From positions 82,783,094-82,847,093 of the forward strand of contig OY754337.1 of NCBI GenBank assembly GCA_963573305.1: a DNA stretch of 64,000 nt. Direction: 5' to 3'. Made by a program: the position numbers and the translations under genes. This DNA comes from Pyrrhosoma nymphula (lineage: Eukaryota > Arthropoda > Insecta > Odonata > Coenagrionidae). The notes beneath the pieces are model-generated. The model made no database searches. It was not told the origin of the DNA and was given only the letters and a program-made list of their open reading frames with translations. Shown here piece after piece: positions 34,850 to 46,385 of the stretch. How positions within the stretch are numbered: the stretch's first letter is position 1; every line of letters begins with the position of its first letter.

Positions 34850-36205
34850 ACATCTACATACTACCCCGCCAGCCGCCTCAATAGGCGTGTGGCGGGGGGT
34901 GTTAGGACACCAGCCGTTTGCATATAAAAAGGAAACGCTCTAATGTAATTACACTAACATTTATTAAAGTCCCTTATTGTTCGAGGGAAAAACGAATTCC
35001 CATACCTACCCGTTCGGCAAAATATCTCTCTTAATTTATCGTTTCTGTCGGACCTGGAAATATAATGGGGTTCTAATATGATGTTCTACGTGTCGCTATG
35101 AAAGATATCTATTCTCAATTGTTCAAGTAATCTAAGCCTAGCGCGCAGCCTCCGAGTCTCTAGCAGCTCCCAGCCTAATTCGTTTAACATCTGCGTAACG
35201 CTGTCTGTACGCCCGTAGCTGTTTTTGACGAATCGCGCAGCTTTCCTTTGTATTTTATTAAGTTCTCGGATTAAGTCTTTCTGCACCGGATCCCATATGC
35301 TCGCTGCATATTCAAGGTGTGCCCGGACGAGTGCGAAATAGCACCTCTCTTTTACTTTTTCATCCGAAAATCTTCCCACAATACGCTTGACGAATCCTAG
35401 TTTCTTCAGAGCTCTGCCACAAATATTTCTTATATGTGTTCCCCACGATATGTTCGAAGTTATCGTAACTCCTAGATACTTCACTTCATCTGTCGCCTTA
35501 ATGTTAACACCATCCACACCATATACATGGGGATAGTTGGACGACCTCCGCAAGAAATGTACCGCCGTGCATTTGCTCAGATTAAGTTCGAGTCCCCACT
35601 CTTGGCTTCACACATGAACGTTGTTTAAATCCGATGATAGAATTTCAGAGTCAGAGTTTAGAGCGTTGTCAGCAAATAAACGTATTTTACTGCAAATTCG
35701 AGAGCTTAGGTCATTTATGTATATAACGAACAAAAGGGGGCCGATTATGCTTCCTTGTGGGACACCTGATGTCACTTTAACTACATCAGAGCTAATTCCG
35801 TCATGAACTACTTTTTGCTTACGATCACTCAGAAAGTCGCGTATCCACTTTACTACTGTTTCGTTTAGCCCGCATGACTGTAATTTGTATAAAAGTTTGT
35901 TGTGACGTACCGTGTCGAAAGCTTTCTTAAAATCTAGAAATAATGCGTCCACTTGTCTTTTCGATTCACCAGATTTGAGAACATCATGAAGAAAGAGCGC
36001 GAGCTGTGTTTCACATGATCTACCATTCCGGAAGCCGTTCTGACAGCCATGGAGGAAGTTACGACTGTCTAGGAACGTCATGATATTGCTAACGACGATA
36101 TGTTCGAGTATCTTGCCTATAATCGACGTTAATGAAATCGGTCGATAGTTCCCTGGGTCGGGTCTGTTTCCCTTTTTGAATATCGGTGTAACGTTTGCAA
36201 TTTAT
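34850..36205 (-). mobile_element. CR1-like non-LTR retrotransposon, 5' truncated
   Basis: Minus-strand LINE with the RT from block 2a to the C-terminus and a 3' UTR. The 3' end on the minus strand reads GTAGATGTAGATG near 34,850-34,865, a short terminal repeat typical of CR1-group elements that lack poly(A). The UTR contains GGCGGGGTAGTATGTAGATG. The 5' end stops at about 36,205, in a patch where GCAATTTATT is repeated, and the endonuclease is missing. It belongs to a different subfamily from the three copies with the twin-hairpin UTR. Confidence 0.85.
35086..36200 (-). pseudogene. CR1-like reverse transcriptase (partial)
   Basis: One reading frame from 36,200 to 35,086 with a single TGA at about 35,606 (NNVHV-stop-SQEWGLELNLSKC, normally Trp). 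Motifs in order: NVTPIFKKGNRPDPGNYRPI, GFRNGRSCETQL, DALFLDFKKAFDTV (catalytic Asp), SGVPQGSIIGPLLF and IRLFADNAL. The family has FADD here; the second Asp is Asn, and several residues after it seem deleted. So it is catalytically dead apart from the stop. The tail follows: VKYLGVTITSNISWGTHI, LVRAHLEYAASIWDP and IQRKAARFV. Confidence 0.87.
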
Positions 36206-36266
36206 TTGCAATTTATTGTAGTTATTAAAACTAGGGAACGTGAGCTCTACGGCCTCTTAAAGTCAA

Positions 36267-36330
36267 AAGGTATAAAATTCTCCAATGGCCGTAATAAATT
36301 TATTACGGCCATTGGAGAATTTTATACCTT
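36267..36330. repeat. Perfect 64-bp palindrome
   Basis: 36,267-36,298 and 36,299-36,330 are exact reverse complements with no spacer. The arm starts AAGGTATAAAATTCTCCAAT. It lies 60 bases beyond the truncated 5' end of the CR1-like LINE. Confidence 0.95.
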
Positions 36331-36589
36331 GTAACTATTGTAGTTATTGTCAAAATTGAACACATTAAAATACTTACATACGCATAGAGCAGATAGAAAT
36401 GACTATGCTTTTGAACCCTTGGACGAAGATATGTAATCGTCCTACAAATTTTCGTCGACTTATCTGAAGCATGGGTGTCTTACTTTTATTTATCAACAGT
36501 TTGCGCACGGTATGAGAATTATTTTTTTTAACACTTTTAAGGTAGTCGGCAGTCAGAAGATAAGGTTAATCCATAAGATTCAATGAATT

Positions 36590-36985
36590 TAGCATCATTA
36601 TGCAGAAAAAGTTCTCATCTTTCCAATGACACCAAAGACAGCCACTTACAACACTACTTCTTGAGATACTTGCAAAAAAATAGAAACAGTTTTCCGTGGG
36701 ATAAAATTCGGCCGTACACTCCAGAGATAAATGAGGAAGAGGAAGTGTAATAGTATGTAGTTCGATGTTTTTTCGATTATTAAAAAAATATCTATGACTG
36801 TAATTCTATTTATAAAATCACAAAAAAGCTTTCGTTGTGAAGGCGTGCCCAGCAAACGGCGTGAAACAATTAAGTCAAGTTGAAGTCTCTATTATGTATA
36901 CTTACAATTAGATAAATACTGGGGGGTTGAGACATAAAATAAAAGTTATTGCGTCATTAAGATAACTACATTCACTGCATGCAAC
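36590..36985 (+). mobile_element. MITE family A, diverged copy
   Basis: Recognised by CATCTTTCCAATGACACCAA, the TTTTCCGTGGGATAAAATTC segment, TTCGTTGTGAAGGCGTGCCC and the ATTAAGTCAAGTTGAAG segment, all in the same order as in the copy at 18,980. The ends are too degraded to place exactly. Confidence 0.6.
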
Positions 36986-37169
36986 TGCTCAAATTTTGAA
37001 ATAAGATGATAGAGAAATATCCAACTAAAACAACCCTAAATGTCAAAGGGCAGCCTTCTAAAATGGTACCTCTATTTGATTCCAGCGGTCGCGAGGTTAT
37101 CTCTGAAAATATAAGGGTCTGTCTGGGTGGGCGGAAGGGTTTTGAAATGCCATTCTGGCTGATCCTTTT

Positions 37170-37490
37170 CATCGGAGCCCTCTCCAGAGAACCCCACCCC
37201 ACGCTCACATATCGACCCTTCGAGCCGGCCCTTATAATCCCACCCGGAGTCCGATGGGGTCGAGGGCCAATTGACACCCCCCACTGTCCTCTGCCGGCGG
37301 CGCGGCGAGACGATATCCTCCGACACGCCCCACCTCTCCCTCGTGGCGCGGACATAAAAGCGATCGTTCAGAGCGAGCGCGCGTGCCTTATCTCCACGAT
37401 CACGTCCGGAACAGAAGAGGGAGGAAGAGCGTCTTTGGGTCACGCACACGACTCAGCCGTTGACCGACGCACAGTGGGACGAAAACCCTT
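37170..37490 (+). other. GC-rich island, possible promoter
   Basis: A GC-rich, CpG-rich block in AT-rich surroundings. It contains CATAAAAGC (TATA-like) at 37,353-37,361, but the nearest initiator-like TTCAG is only about 17 bases away, too close for a normal TATA-Inr pair. Open frames exist on both strands (for example 37,006-37,530 plus), which GC content alone can explain. I see no identifiable protein. Confidence 0.25.
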
Positions 37491-37584
37491 AAAGGTGATC
37501 ATGACACGAAAAAGTTCTCAAATAAACTAAAAACTATTGGGATTTTTGGCCTATATAGCAATTGTCACAGTCTTTACATGGAAT

Positions 37585-38329
37585 AGAATAAGTTATATTG
37601 CCTCTTAGCTGTATAGGGTCATGACTTAAGTTTTGAATATACGAGTTTATGCTGCGTCTTATGGTTAAAATGTGCTATTTTATAAATTATTTTTTTGAAT
37701 ACCTTGGTAATTTGCTCTGATAATCCATTTATATAAATAATTCCCCAATATTGGTCTGTATTAGTGTTTGATACATTTGTTGCATTTCTTGAATTGTGAG
37801 CATGTGAAGATGATTTTTTATTTGATAAACTATGGTATTGATTAATTTTTTTGGAAAAGTGGTTTTTTTCTAAAATATCCCCAATTATTTTCAAATTTTT
37901 ATCGTGGAAAACTTTATCACTTCAACTTAATGCTCTAAATTTGAGTGCGATGGCCGTATTTATATTTACTCAAATTTAGAGCATAAAGTTTAATTGATAA
38001 GGTTTTCCACGATAAAAATTTGAAAATAATTGGGGATAATTTAGAAAAAACCACTTTCCAAAAAAATAATCAATAACATAGTTTACTCAAATAAAAAATC
38101 ATCTTCACATACTCACAATTCAATAAATACAACAAATGTATTAAACACTAATACAGACCAATATCGGGGAATGATTTATATAAATGTATTATCAGAGCAA
38201 ATTACCAAGGTATTCAAAAAAATAATTTATAAAATAGCACATAAAAACCATAAAACGCAGCATAAACTCGTATATTCAAAACTTAAGTCAGATACCCCTA
38301 TATAGCTAAGAAGCAATACAATTTATTCT
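37585..38329. mobile_element. Inverted repeat made from a Penelope-like fragment
   Basis: Arms 37,585-37,946 and 37,968-38,329 (about 362 bases each) are reverse complements with scattered mismatches around a 21-base spacer. The outer halves encode, reading outward from the centre, LEKNHFSKK, then YINGLSEQITKVFKKIIYKI and KTQHKLVYSKLKS. This matches the stretch between the RT and GIY-YIG domains of Penelope-like proteins (GLSEKI-K-FK). Penelope-like elements are known for inverted and partial tandem copies. The left arm (minus frame 37,619-37,894) is still open; the right arm has several stops. Confidence 0.75.
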
Positions 38330-39036
38330 AAAAACTATTCATCTGTACCTTTTTGAGGTCGCCGAAAACGAATATGTTGTTAGGATTTAAAAAAATTTAA
38401 ACTTTGATAATATTACTACGCAAAGACGCATATTTTTGCGAATCCCCAGATATACTGTTAATAATGGTGGAATGAAAATTTGAATACTTAATTAAAATTG
38501 TAACTGTTGTATTCATTTTTCAGCCCAAAAGGAGAGCTACTCCTAGAGCAATAAAGAACATTATTACTTATTATATATACATTTTCGAGGCAACTGAAAA
38601 CGAATCTTGAGTCGTGATTGCAAAGATATTTACATAAAAGAATACAGGTATGCATATCATTCAACCTAAGCAAAAAAACATCAATAATAATACGATAAAA
38701 TTACGATCAAACGTTTTAGTAGAATTCAGCGTTTAGTTACTCATGAAGTAGAACAACATCGCATTTAACAAGCAATATTACACCAAACCAGACTATAAAT
38801 CACTGAAGTTGGGACGACTTCATACCGAAACGATATGCTCGCATTCTAACGTCCTTCAAGTCCTGTACGACAAATTGAGCTTTCCATTCACGGGGTTGAA
38901 GTTAGCGCAGATGGGAACGCAACAGCGAAGTGGAGCGCAAACCAGCGACGATGAATTGAACGCTGTGTGCAGGCAGGCGAGACGTTCTGTGACCTGCCGA
39001 TAGGTAGTATTCTGTTAAGTACACAACCATAAATAT
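38330..39036. other. No recognised feature
   Basis: About 700 bases, mostly AT-rich, turning GC-richer near 38,880-39,000. No family recognised. Confidence 0.4.
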
Positions 39037-39335
39037 ACGTATGGATCCTAAACTTGCCCCCATTGGGTGTTGCCAAACATTCCGCATGCACTGAAAAATC
39101 ATGATCAAGCAGATTGTAGCGCCGCCACTCTAGAGAAGGCCGTGTTTCAAATGGAGACACTGGAAATAAAGGTACCGGAATTGGCCTCCCAAATAAACCG
39201 GCCATTTTTGACACACAGAAGCGGAACCTTCCTGATTGCATTGCGACCTGTCTTTTGCGGAAAGCTAGGCAACACTGCAGCCCGTAAAGTGGTGCCGAAG
39301 ATTTAGATCCATATGTATATTCATGTACAAAATAT
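39037..39335 (+). repeat. Dispersed repeat family R, copy 1
   Basis: Shares about 300 bases with 63,043-63,350 in the same direction: GTTGCCAAACATTCCGCATG, GCGCCGCCACTCTAGAGAAG, TGGAAATAAAGGTACCGGAA and the end GAAGATTTAGATCCATATGT. Both copies differ by small indels. No ORF is conserved between them, so it is probably a nonautonomous element or SINE body. Confidence 0.75.
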
Positions 39336-39629
39336 AGTTACGGTCGAATGATTTATATATAGTTAACGAAAGCATTTCAACTCCGTGCTTAAAAACGTAA
39401 CTCTTGAACTTCACGATCATAACAAACAATACATTATCATTGTTTCTCGCATTTTCTAAAAATCCACGGAAAATCAGAAAAAGGGGAGAAGAGCACCGTT
39501 GTTAATTATTTTCATAGTCGAATTCGGCCGCGCAAAACCAGGCCCGCGAGTGGTGACGATTCCCGGCACCTGATTGGCTACTGCCCGCGAAACGCCTCGC
39601 ATTTCGGACTGGAAAAAAGATGATTACGC
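39336..39629. other. Spacer
   Basis: No gene. It holds a GC-richer patch at 39,530-39,610 with an inverted CCAAT word (ATTGG). Confidence 0.35.
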
Positions 39630-40120
39630 ATTGACGCCATACTACCTACATACGGGGAACCAGTTTTTTTTTTCGAGAAATATTAAAATGTTCTGCTTTT
39701 TTTTTCTGGTGCCCGAAATTTTCCATGCGTCATAAAACACGCTTAAAAAGGATCCACCATAAAATTAAGAATATTTCATGCTTGTCATATTTCAGCTGCC
39801 TATAGAAAATCGTGCCCCCTGTCCACGAAAGCAAAATCCTACCATATCACAATTTATCGCAAATTGTGCCTATACCATTCCATGTTATTTTTTAGCTATT
39901 ACCATATAACAGCGGTAGTGTAATCAAAATGCGTCAGTTCAACAGAACTGGCACTGCAGTCGACTTCTCGGGCTTGAAAGAAGATGCTACATTGACTACA
40001 CTACACTACACATTGACGCTACATACGGGGAACCAGTTTTTTTCGATAAATATTAGAGATGTTCTGCCATATTTTTCATTCGCCCGAAATTTTTCATGCC
40101 TATTAAATCTCGCTTAATTG
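39630..40120 (+). repeat. Short direct repeat pair
   Basis: About 110 bases at 39,632-39,745 and 40,008-40,115 share CATTGACGC, TACATACGGGGAACCAGTTT, TATTA...ATGTTCTGC and CCCGAAATTTTYCATGC. Same direction, about 375 bases apart. Nature unknown. Confidence 0.65.
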
Positions 40121-40189
40121 ATTCATAAAACGCTAAATTTCAATTTCCCGCAAATTTATGACCGGTTCATGACCCGAATTGCATAAAAA

Positions 40190-40530
40190 GCGAAGGTAAA
40201 GCGGTGGGAGAAGGGGGTTCTGGGGCGGCGAGTGAATTGTCTCGGCCCTCCCATGAGTCGAGTGGGGGCGAGTTGAAAAAAAAAAGGAAAGTAAAGAGAG
40301 AAATGAGAAGAGCGGGAATCCACAGGTGTGCGTGCGTGGAGAGACATTCATTCAGGGATTCATCGTTCCTAAGATCGCAAGACTCAGACCGTGCTCAAAG
40401 AGTGTTTGGCGCGCCGATAGAGAGAGCGCGCGACCACTGCACTGTCGCCACCCCCGGAGACGCGGGCGAACTACACGTGCGACAGTAGCGCCGCCCTCGG
40501 CTGGATCACCTTCGACTCTAAACATCCGAA
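40190..40530. other. GC-rich island
   Basis: GC-rich and CpG-rich block with open frames on both strands caused by base composition. No protein family recognised. It might be a promoter region of a gene outside the window or an element part. Confidence 0.25.
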
Positions 40531-40854
40531 GTCACAACGAATTTTCAAGCGCACTCACGAGACGTCATTTGTTGGTTTATTCACTCTCATATTTTATTTT
40601 ATCACATTTTTTAAAACCTTAAATATACCTACTCCTTTTATTATTGTTCTTCCTTATTCACGGCTGTATTTTGCGCCGGTTTCATTGCCATTCGGCTTAC
40701 GCAATGAATAACAAGATTGCTTTGTATGGTTTTTACTGTTCGGGGTCATTGTTTAAGAATCTTACAACAAAATGCGCTGTGCTAAGTAATACTGATTTTG
40801 CAGTTCTATGTAGGTAAATATCGGTAGTTGTAATTTACATAAGTTTCCATTTAA

Positions 40855-41100
40855 TTATTTTAGTATCATACCGGTACAGGATATAACTATTGGCAATATT
40901 GTGACTGAGTTCATTTTCCACATTTGTTTTATTTCATCTGCTAAACCTTTATATTTTCTGATTTTATCTTCATATACTTTTTGTAAATTATGCCTGTTAG
41001 GGACTACTATGTCTATTAGATACGTTGCTTTGTTTTCTCTATCCACAAAGGTGATTATTGTTATTATTAAATCAATCATTGAATCGTATCCAACCATTTT
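40855..41100 (-). pseudogene. LINE fragment with restriction-like endonuclease part
   Basis: The minus strand reads YLIDIVVPNRHNLQKVYEDK, then IRKYKGLADEIKQMWKMNSV and ILPIVISCTGMI. In non-LTR elements of the R2/R4/NeSL type the endonuclease follows the RT and has a PD...D/E core: a hydrophobic-D-hydrophobic strand, then EK...KY. This fragment has the ID-I-VP strand and the K-KY-LA-EI helix. The PD half is missing. The match is from family knowledge; a profile search would settle it. Confidence 0.55.
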
Positions 41101-41109
41101 TTATATCTT

Positions 41110-43680
41110 TTATTATTTACTTCTTTTTTAATTATTGAATGGTTATTGTTTAAATATTTTATTTAAAATTTACTTTTGTATGTCAGCTCCCCTTTTCTTT
41201 CTTTTTATATACTTCTTACATTGCATTTTTAAAAGTACATATGCATTATCTATTAGAAGGTTTTCGCAGGTGTTTCACACTCCCGTTCATGAGTGTGTTT
41301 TTCTGCAGTGGGTTTTTTCGTTAAGGATATCAGCTCCTTATTCTTTACGTTTTCCTACAGTCGTGTGTATCTTTCTACGCTCTTTATATTCCAGTTGATT
41401 CATTTTAAAATATTTATGGTCATTTTTTTTGTCCTTTTTGCATAGTTTTAACTGTAAAATTGTAATTTTTTCATACATGTATTTGACGAGGGGTTAGATG
41501 GCAGAAGGCACTGTCCTCGCTTAAAGTTCTTTGTGCGTGATGTTTATTCAGTAATAATATAGAAAATATTTGAACATTATTTTAAAATCCAAGCAGTCGT
41601 AAAAAAACTTAGAAGTAATATTATTGACGTTAAAACCTTTTTTCTATCTTTGAATTATCTTAATACTCTAATTTAGGGCTTCAACTTGACTTATTTGTTT
41701 CACGTCGTACTCTGATAACGCCTTTACTATGCTATCTTTAAATAAATTCAGTAATTTTAAAATAAACTCTTTAAAACCAGAAGATATCTCGTAACCACGA
41801 GGATACGAGTATGTTTTGTTTCGATCACTGCGTTCACAAAAAAGACATGCCTCTACGCTCTGAAATGTAGTTTTCCAAAGTAACCAGTTTTAGCTTCCTT
41901 GTATTCGTTATTTCAAAGTGGCGATATCTCCCTAAATCTAGATCCATGCTTTCAATTAAGAATTTGGAAATAATTACGACATTCCACTCTTGAACATCGA
42001 GCGAATATGTCTTGTATTTCAATCTCCATCAATAGAGGAAATTGAGTGCGTACGCACTACACCTTATCCTCCTCCATCTTTATGAGAAATGTAACCCCGC
42101 ATTTACTCGTGATAATGACTAGTCAAAGCCGGTTTAATAAGAAAAAATTACGTCATATCCTTCGCTTAAAAATCTCGATTCCACTCTTTTAATTCGTCCG
42201 TGATTATTTTCTCTGAACTGAGTTATAAAGTTAACCGGCTTCTACTTTCCGTACATTTTATGGGGTTACCATAGTAACCTCGCCCTCTTTAGTACGCCTT
42301 TACACCCAGCCACTTGTTTTTGCCTCCTAATATCTATCTCCCTTTAACATCCTTTCCTATCATTTGGAACTCTTCGTAAGTTAAATTATTAAAAACTTCG
42401 TGTTGGAAAAAACTCTTGAGGTGATCTCCGGCAAACGAGAAAAAACGTGGGCATTTTAAAATCCTGACGCAGGTAATCCAAAAAGACAGAACAGCCCTTT
42501 ACTTCTTAAGTTGTTTTTTTTTATTCCTTACCAAGCTTACTCTTTCCATCATTATCCACATCCATGCATCTCAAAGTTTACAACAATCCATAATCAGTTT
42601 AAATGGTCGTCCATCCCCAGAATGCACGTCAAATAATCGCGGATACTCTTTAATCGATTGCAGAAGAATCGATATGAATACTTTCCGCAGATTTTAGTTA
42701 TGATTGTTCATCGATGAAATAGAAAGATTCTTCGAAGTTTCGAGATTTAATTTAAAAGGAAGAAATCGATTTTATGGGACAGGTGCGAGTGATTCGATAT
42801 TACTGTATCATTCGATATATGGGTTCCTATTCTCTAAGCGGAACGTTTCGTTGAATGCAACTTTCATATGGATTGTGAGCACCGCTTTCCTCGGAACCTC
42901 GTAACTACTTCTGTTCGATATCCTTGCCAATGTATAATCGGATCGGAATAATCGAAATTAAAAAAATTGGGGATCGAACTTGACGGGGGGGTTCAAACGT
43001 TACGATATTTCACGCTGATATCCCATAATTGAATACGCGTGCTTTCTTTGGCTTCATAACCGATCGCGGAAACCCGTAGGTGGGAATAGAAAATGAGGCC
43101 CCAAACTCCACTGACTTTCCCTCACAATCTCCCCTGCCGTTGCTACTTTTTGATCGAATTAATTCGACTAATAAGATTCAGATAAATTCGATTTCAGATA
43201 ATATTTAAAAATCCGACTGATGGGAAGGGATGGAGGGAGTAGTCATTGAAGTTTTATTTAAGTTCAAAGCAGGGTCCTCCATGAACCATTATGTAAACCC
43301 CCCAACACGACAGATGCCTCATTCTCTTAGAAAAATGACCAGCAACGGCCGCGAAATGTCGGGTAACAACACACCTGAACAAGTACGCGGGGTACACCCG
43401 AATAACAAGAGCAATACAGCTATGATGACCCGCGAAAGCTTCAACCAAGGATAATGTCTAAATTCGTTTTTCACTTATTGTTAGATAAACATTCACCTTT
43501 CATTATTTCGATTACGAATACGAAAAATGAGTCATGCATGCAAGATATAATTTATAATATAAGACCTCCTAGACTTTCACTGAAATTCTGTTCGAAATAA
43601 AAAAATTGTTATCTCTATTTCAGTGAATTGATCATGAACTTCGCTTTCTTTCAAGGGAGACTTGGCTCATCAGGTTTTTG
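41110..43680. other. No recognised gene; weak MITE A trace
   Basis: About 2.6 kb. 41,670-41,830 resembles the reverse complement of MITE A (TTCAACTTGACTTATTT, CACGTCGTA) but weakly. Short open frames at 42,704-42,904 and 43,230-43,454 have no motif. Confidence 0.4.
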
Positions 43681-43694
43681 AAGAAACTAATAAA

Positions 43695-43800
43695 AATCGC
43701 CGGGGACTGAGTGAGTGTAATGGCTAATTGTTAGTTTACTGGCTTCCCAAACGGACGAACGCGAGTTTGAATCTTGAATGTGGCGATGAATTTTTTCTCA
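43695..43800 (+). repeat. tRNA-like SINE head
   Basis: A-box-like TGTAATGGCTAATTG and B-box-like GAGTTTGAATCTTG are correctly spaced on the plus strand. Degraded; no acceptor stem. Confidence 0.4.
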
Positions 43801-43825
43801 TTGTAAAGAATAAATATAGTTTAAA

Positions 43826-44211
43826 AAACTAAAAAACACGCTTTAATGATAACTCATACTAAAAAGTGAAAAATAATTCTTAATATAGAAATAAAAAAAT
43901 AAATCACAAATATTATTATTGTGAAAAAAGCGTGGGGTGCTCCGTTGCTTAGTTAATTTGATATGCCTTTTGTTAATGTTTACCCAAATTACTGAATGGA
44001 AAATGCAGGAAAATATTATGCTTTGAGCCATATTTTAGTACCATTTTTCCACAAATCGTACCGATTGAATATTTTCAAAAATTGATATATCGAGCACCCC
44101 ACGCTTTTTTCACGATAATATTAATATTTTTGATTTATTTTTTTATTTCTATATTAAGAATTATTTTTCACTTTTTAGTTTGAGTTATCATTAAAGAGTG
44201 TTTTTTAGTTT
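43826..44211. mobile_element. Foldback/MITE with about 118-bp inverted arms
   Basis: Left arm 43,826-43,942 and right arm 44,092-44,211 are reverse complements with a few mismatches. The outer end is AAACTAAAAAACACGC, the inner end GCGTGGGGTGCTC. The central 150 bases are unique. No ORF. The superfamily cannot be told from the ends, and no clear target duplication is seen. Confidence 0.75.
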
Positions 44212-44399
44212 CGGAGTGAAATCGTTAAGAATTATTTCGGAGTTGAGTGTTAAGGAGTCTGTTACAAACGAACAGACAAACAAATTTAGCAAATACGAAA
44301 AGCAAATACGGCGATAAAAAATTCTTCTCCCGTCTAAGCTTGCTGCAATTAAAATTAAATTATAACTGGCCGTTAAACGATCAAATTAAAGACAACAAG

Positions 44400-44475
44400 A
44401 AAAACGTCCTTCATTGAGCCGCGAACTCTGCCCCCCTCGGTGAGAGTTGACGACGCTAACCACTACAACATCCCA
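44400..44475 (-). repeat. tRNA-like fragment
   Basis: The minus strand has TAGTGGTTAGCG (A-box-like) followed by GAGTTCGCGGCTC (B-box-like). Probably SINE-derived. Confidence 0.4.
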
Positions 44476-44769
44476 TCAACACACAAATGACGCTTTCTCT
44501 ATCCCTCTAATTCTCACGCAAAGGATCTGTTCAATTGAAGAAAATTATTAATCCTGGCGATCCTGATTAGAATATTGAGAAAATCTTATCAAATTATGGT
44601 ATTGTCATCTGTCCTTGATGAGTCTACAAAGTTGAAAGGAAATCTGATCGTTCAAAGTGGGTCAAAATCGAGTCCAAAGGAGTCGGTTACAAACAAACAA
44701 ACATACAGGTGAAGCTAATAAAAGCGTGTTAAAAAGACATCATCTTTCTTTTGATTTAAAATTATCAGC

Positions 44770-45310
44770 CACTAATCCCTCAACTCTCTGAGATAATTGC
44801 CAAGAAAGAGAAACCGTTTTCCATGGGGTGCAGTACTACAGTGGGCTCTGGAAACTCATTATTTTTAAAAATTATTAAAAATGGTGACGTACAAATCGTC
44901 TATGAACTGTAAATGTGTTTAGTTTGTATTTGTTCTCAATTATTGTGGAAATTTAATTTCTCACACAAGGTAACACTTTTTATAAACTAGCAAAAAAACA
45001 CCTTCCGTCGTGAAGACGTTTTCAGCGTTCGGTGTCGAACAAAAAAGTCAAGTTAAAACCCAAAACATGTATAAATATTGAGGATACCGGGACTAGCCAC
45101 GGAATAATCTTTTACGGAGTCACCCGCAACTACACATTAGTGTGATTTTTCATCTGTGGAATATAGCACTAAAATATACTTAGAAAATTATCGAGAAGCG
45201 CAATCGTAGAAACAGTTTTTCCGTAGTTTATATTACTATACATATTCTTCATGCTTCTTGCAACTGCTTGAATTTTAAAATTGAAATTGGAATTTGGTCT
45301 CTATTTGGGA
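44770..45310 (+). mobile_element. MITE family A, diverged copy with insertion
   Basis: Matches the family in order: GAGAAACCGTTTTCCATGGG, CACCTTCCGTCGTGAAGACG, GTCAAGTTAAAACCC and, after an unrelated stretch at about 45,085-45,215, CATGCTTCTTGCAACTGCTT and TTGGAATTTGGTCTC. The ends are degraded. Confidence 0.6.
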
Positions 45311-46380
45311 TAGAGAAAAATCTCGATCTAGCCACCTTAACAACTCGTCAGCGGGATATTTAAAAGAGTTCTGCGAAGTGCATGGTACCCAGGCGTGGCC
45401 GCTGGGGTCTTGCGCGTTGCAGGCTAAAATCTGGCTGCCATTTTTTCCTCGAAATTTGCAGGCATTTTTGGCATAGCCAAGGATGATTCATCATAAGATC
45501 CGCAAACTTTCGGACCACTCAAATTAATCATTTTTTTCTACATCTATTAACGCTAAATCATTGTAGTGTTCGAACATATATTCACGAGGAGTTTGAAGAA
45601 AATGCTGTGTCGGAGGTAACATTCTTTTTGACTTTGATCTATTTGACTCCAGCAACGAATTATAATTATCTATCACTGGAAACAAATATTTATATTCTGA
45701 TAATTAGTCTTTTGGTTTCTTTATTCTTCTCTCCAACCTAAGACTATTGGCTCACAATCATCTTACTCCAATATGTCTCCTCAAGTAACAATGCTTTTAA
45801 ACACATCACTAAAGAACTAAGCCAAATTATGCTATGACAATTGACTGAAAATATGTTAGCAAATTAATAAATAAAATCAAAACGTGTTAATAAGTAAATA
45901 AATCAAATAAACCAACTGTATTATAAGTAAAACAAGTAATAGTGATTTGAGTTTCTAACCCATGAACTGCCAGTCCATAAACTTGGCATGCAACATATTT
46001 CACAAGGGATATTCGCTGTTCTTAGGAATATAATACACTAACATATTGAGGAATTGCATTAAGCCCTTTTGATAAATTTTATTTGATGTGAAAGAATTTT
46101 ATAATGTTCATGCCTGCCGATTCATGACGATGAAATACGTAGAAATTGCAACGAGAAAGAAACTACCAGCAACGCCAATTAAACATGGAACTTTGATGTC
46201 CCGGGCCAACGATCAGATCTCAACGCTAACCATAGTTACCGCTGTACGGTACGTATAGTGTCTTTGTTGTGGCTAGGTCATTATTAATTATGTTATCGTT
46301 TTAACATTCCCCTCCGAGTCCCCGGCAAGCATCAGGTTTCATTGCCGTCACAATGGCCGGAGACTCGAGAGGGGTTGGGC
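45311..46380. other. No recognised feature
   Basis: About 1.1 kb, AT-rich. No family recognised. Confidence 0.45.
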
Positions 46381-46385
46381 AGTAT

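Noticed and set aside
37006..37530. 174-codon plus-strand frame
   Set aside because: Lies in a GC-rich patch that is also open on the minus strand; no family motif on either strand.
40204..40622. Plus-strand frames of 94 and 98 codons
   Set aside because: GC-driven open frames overlapping each other and a minus frame; no motif.
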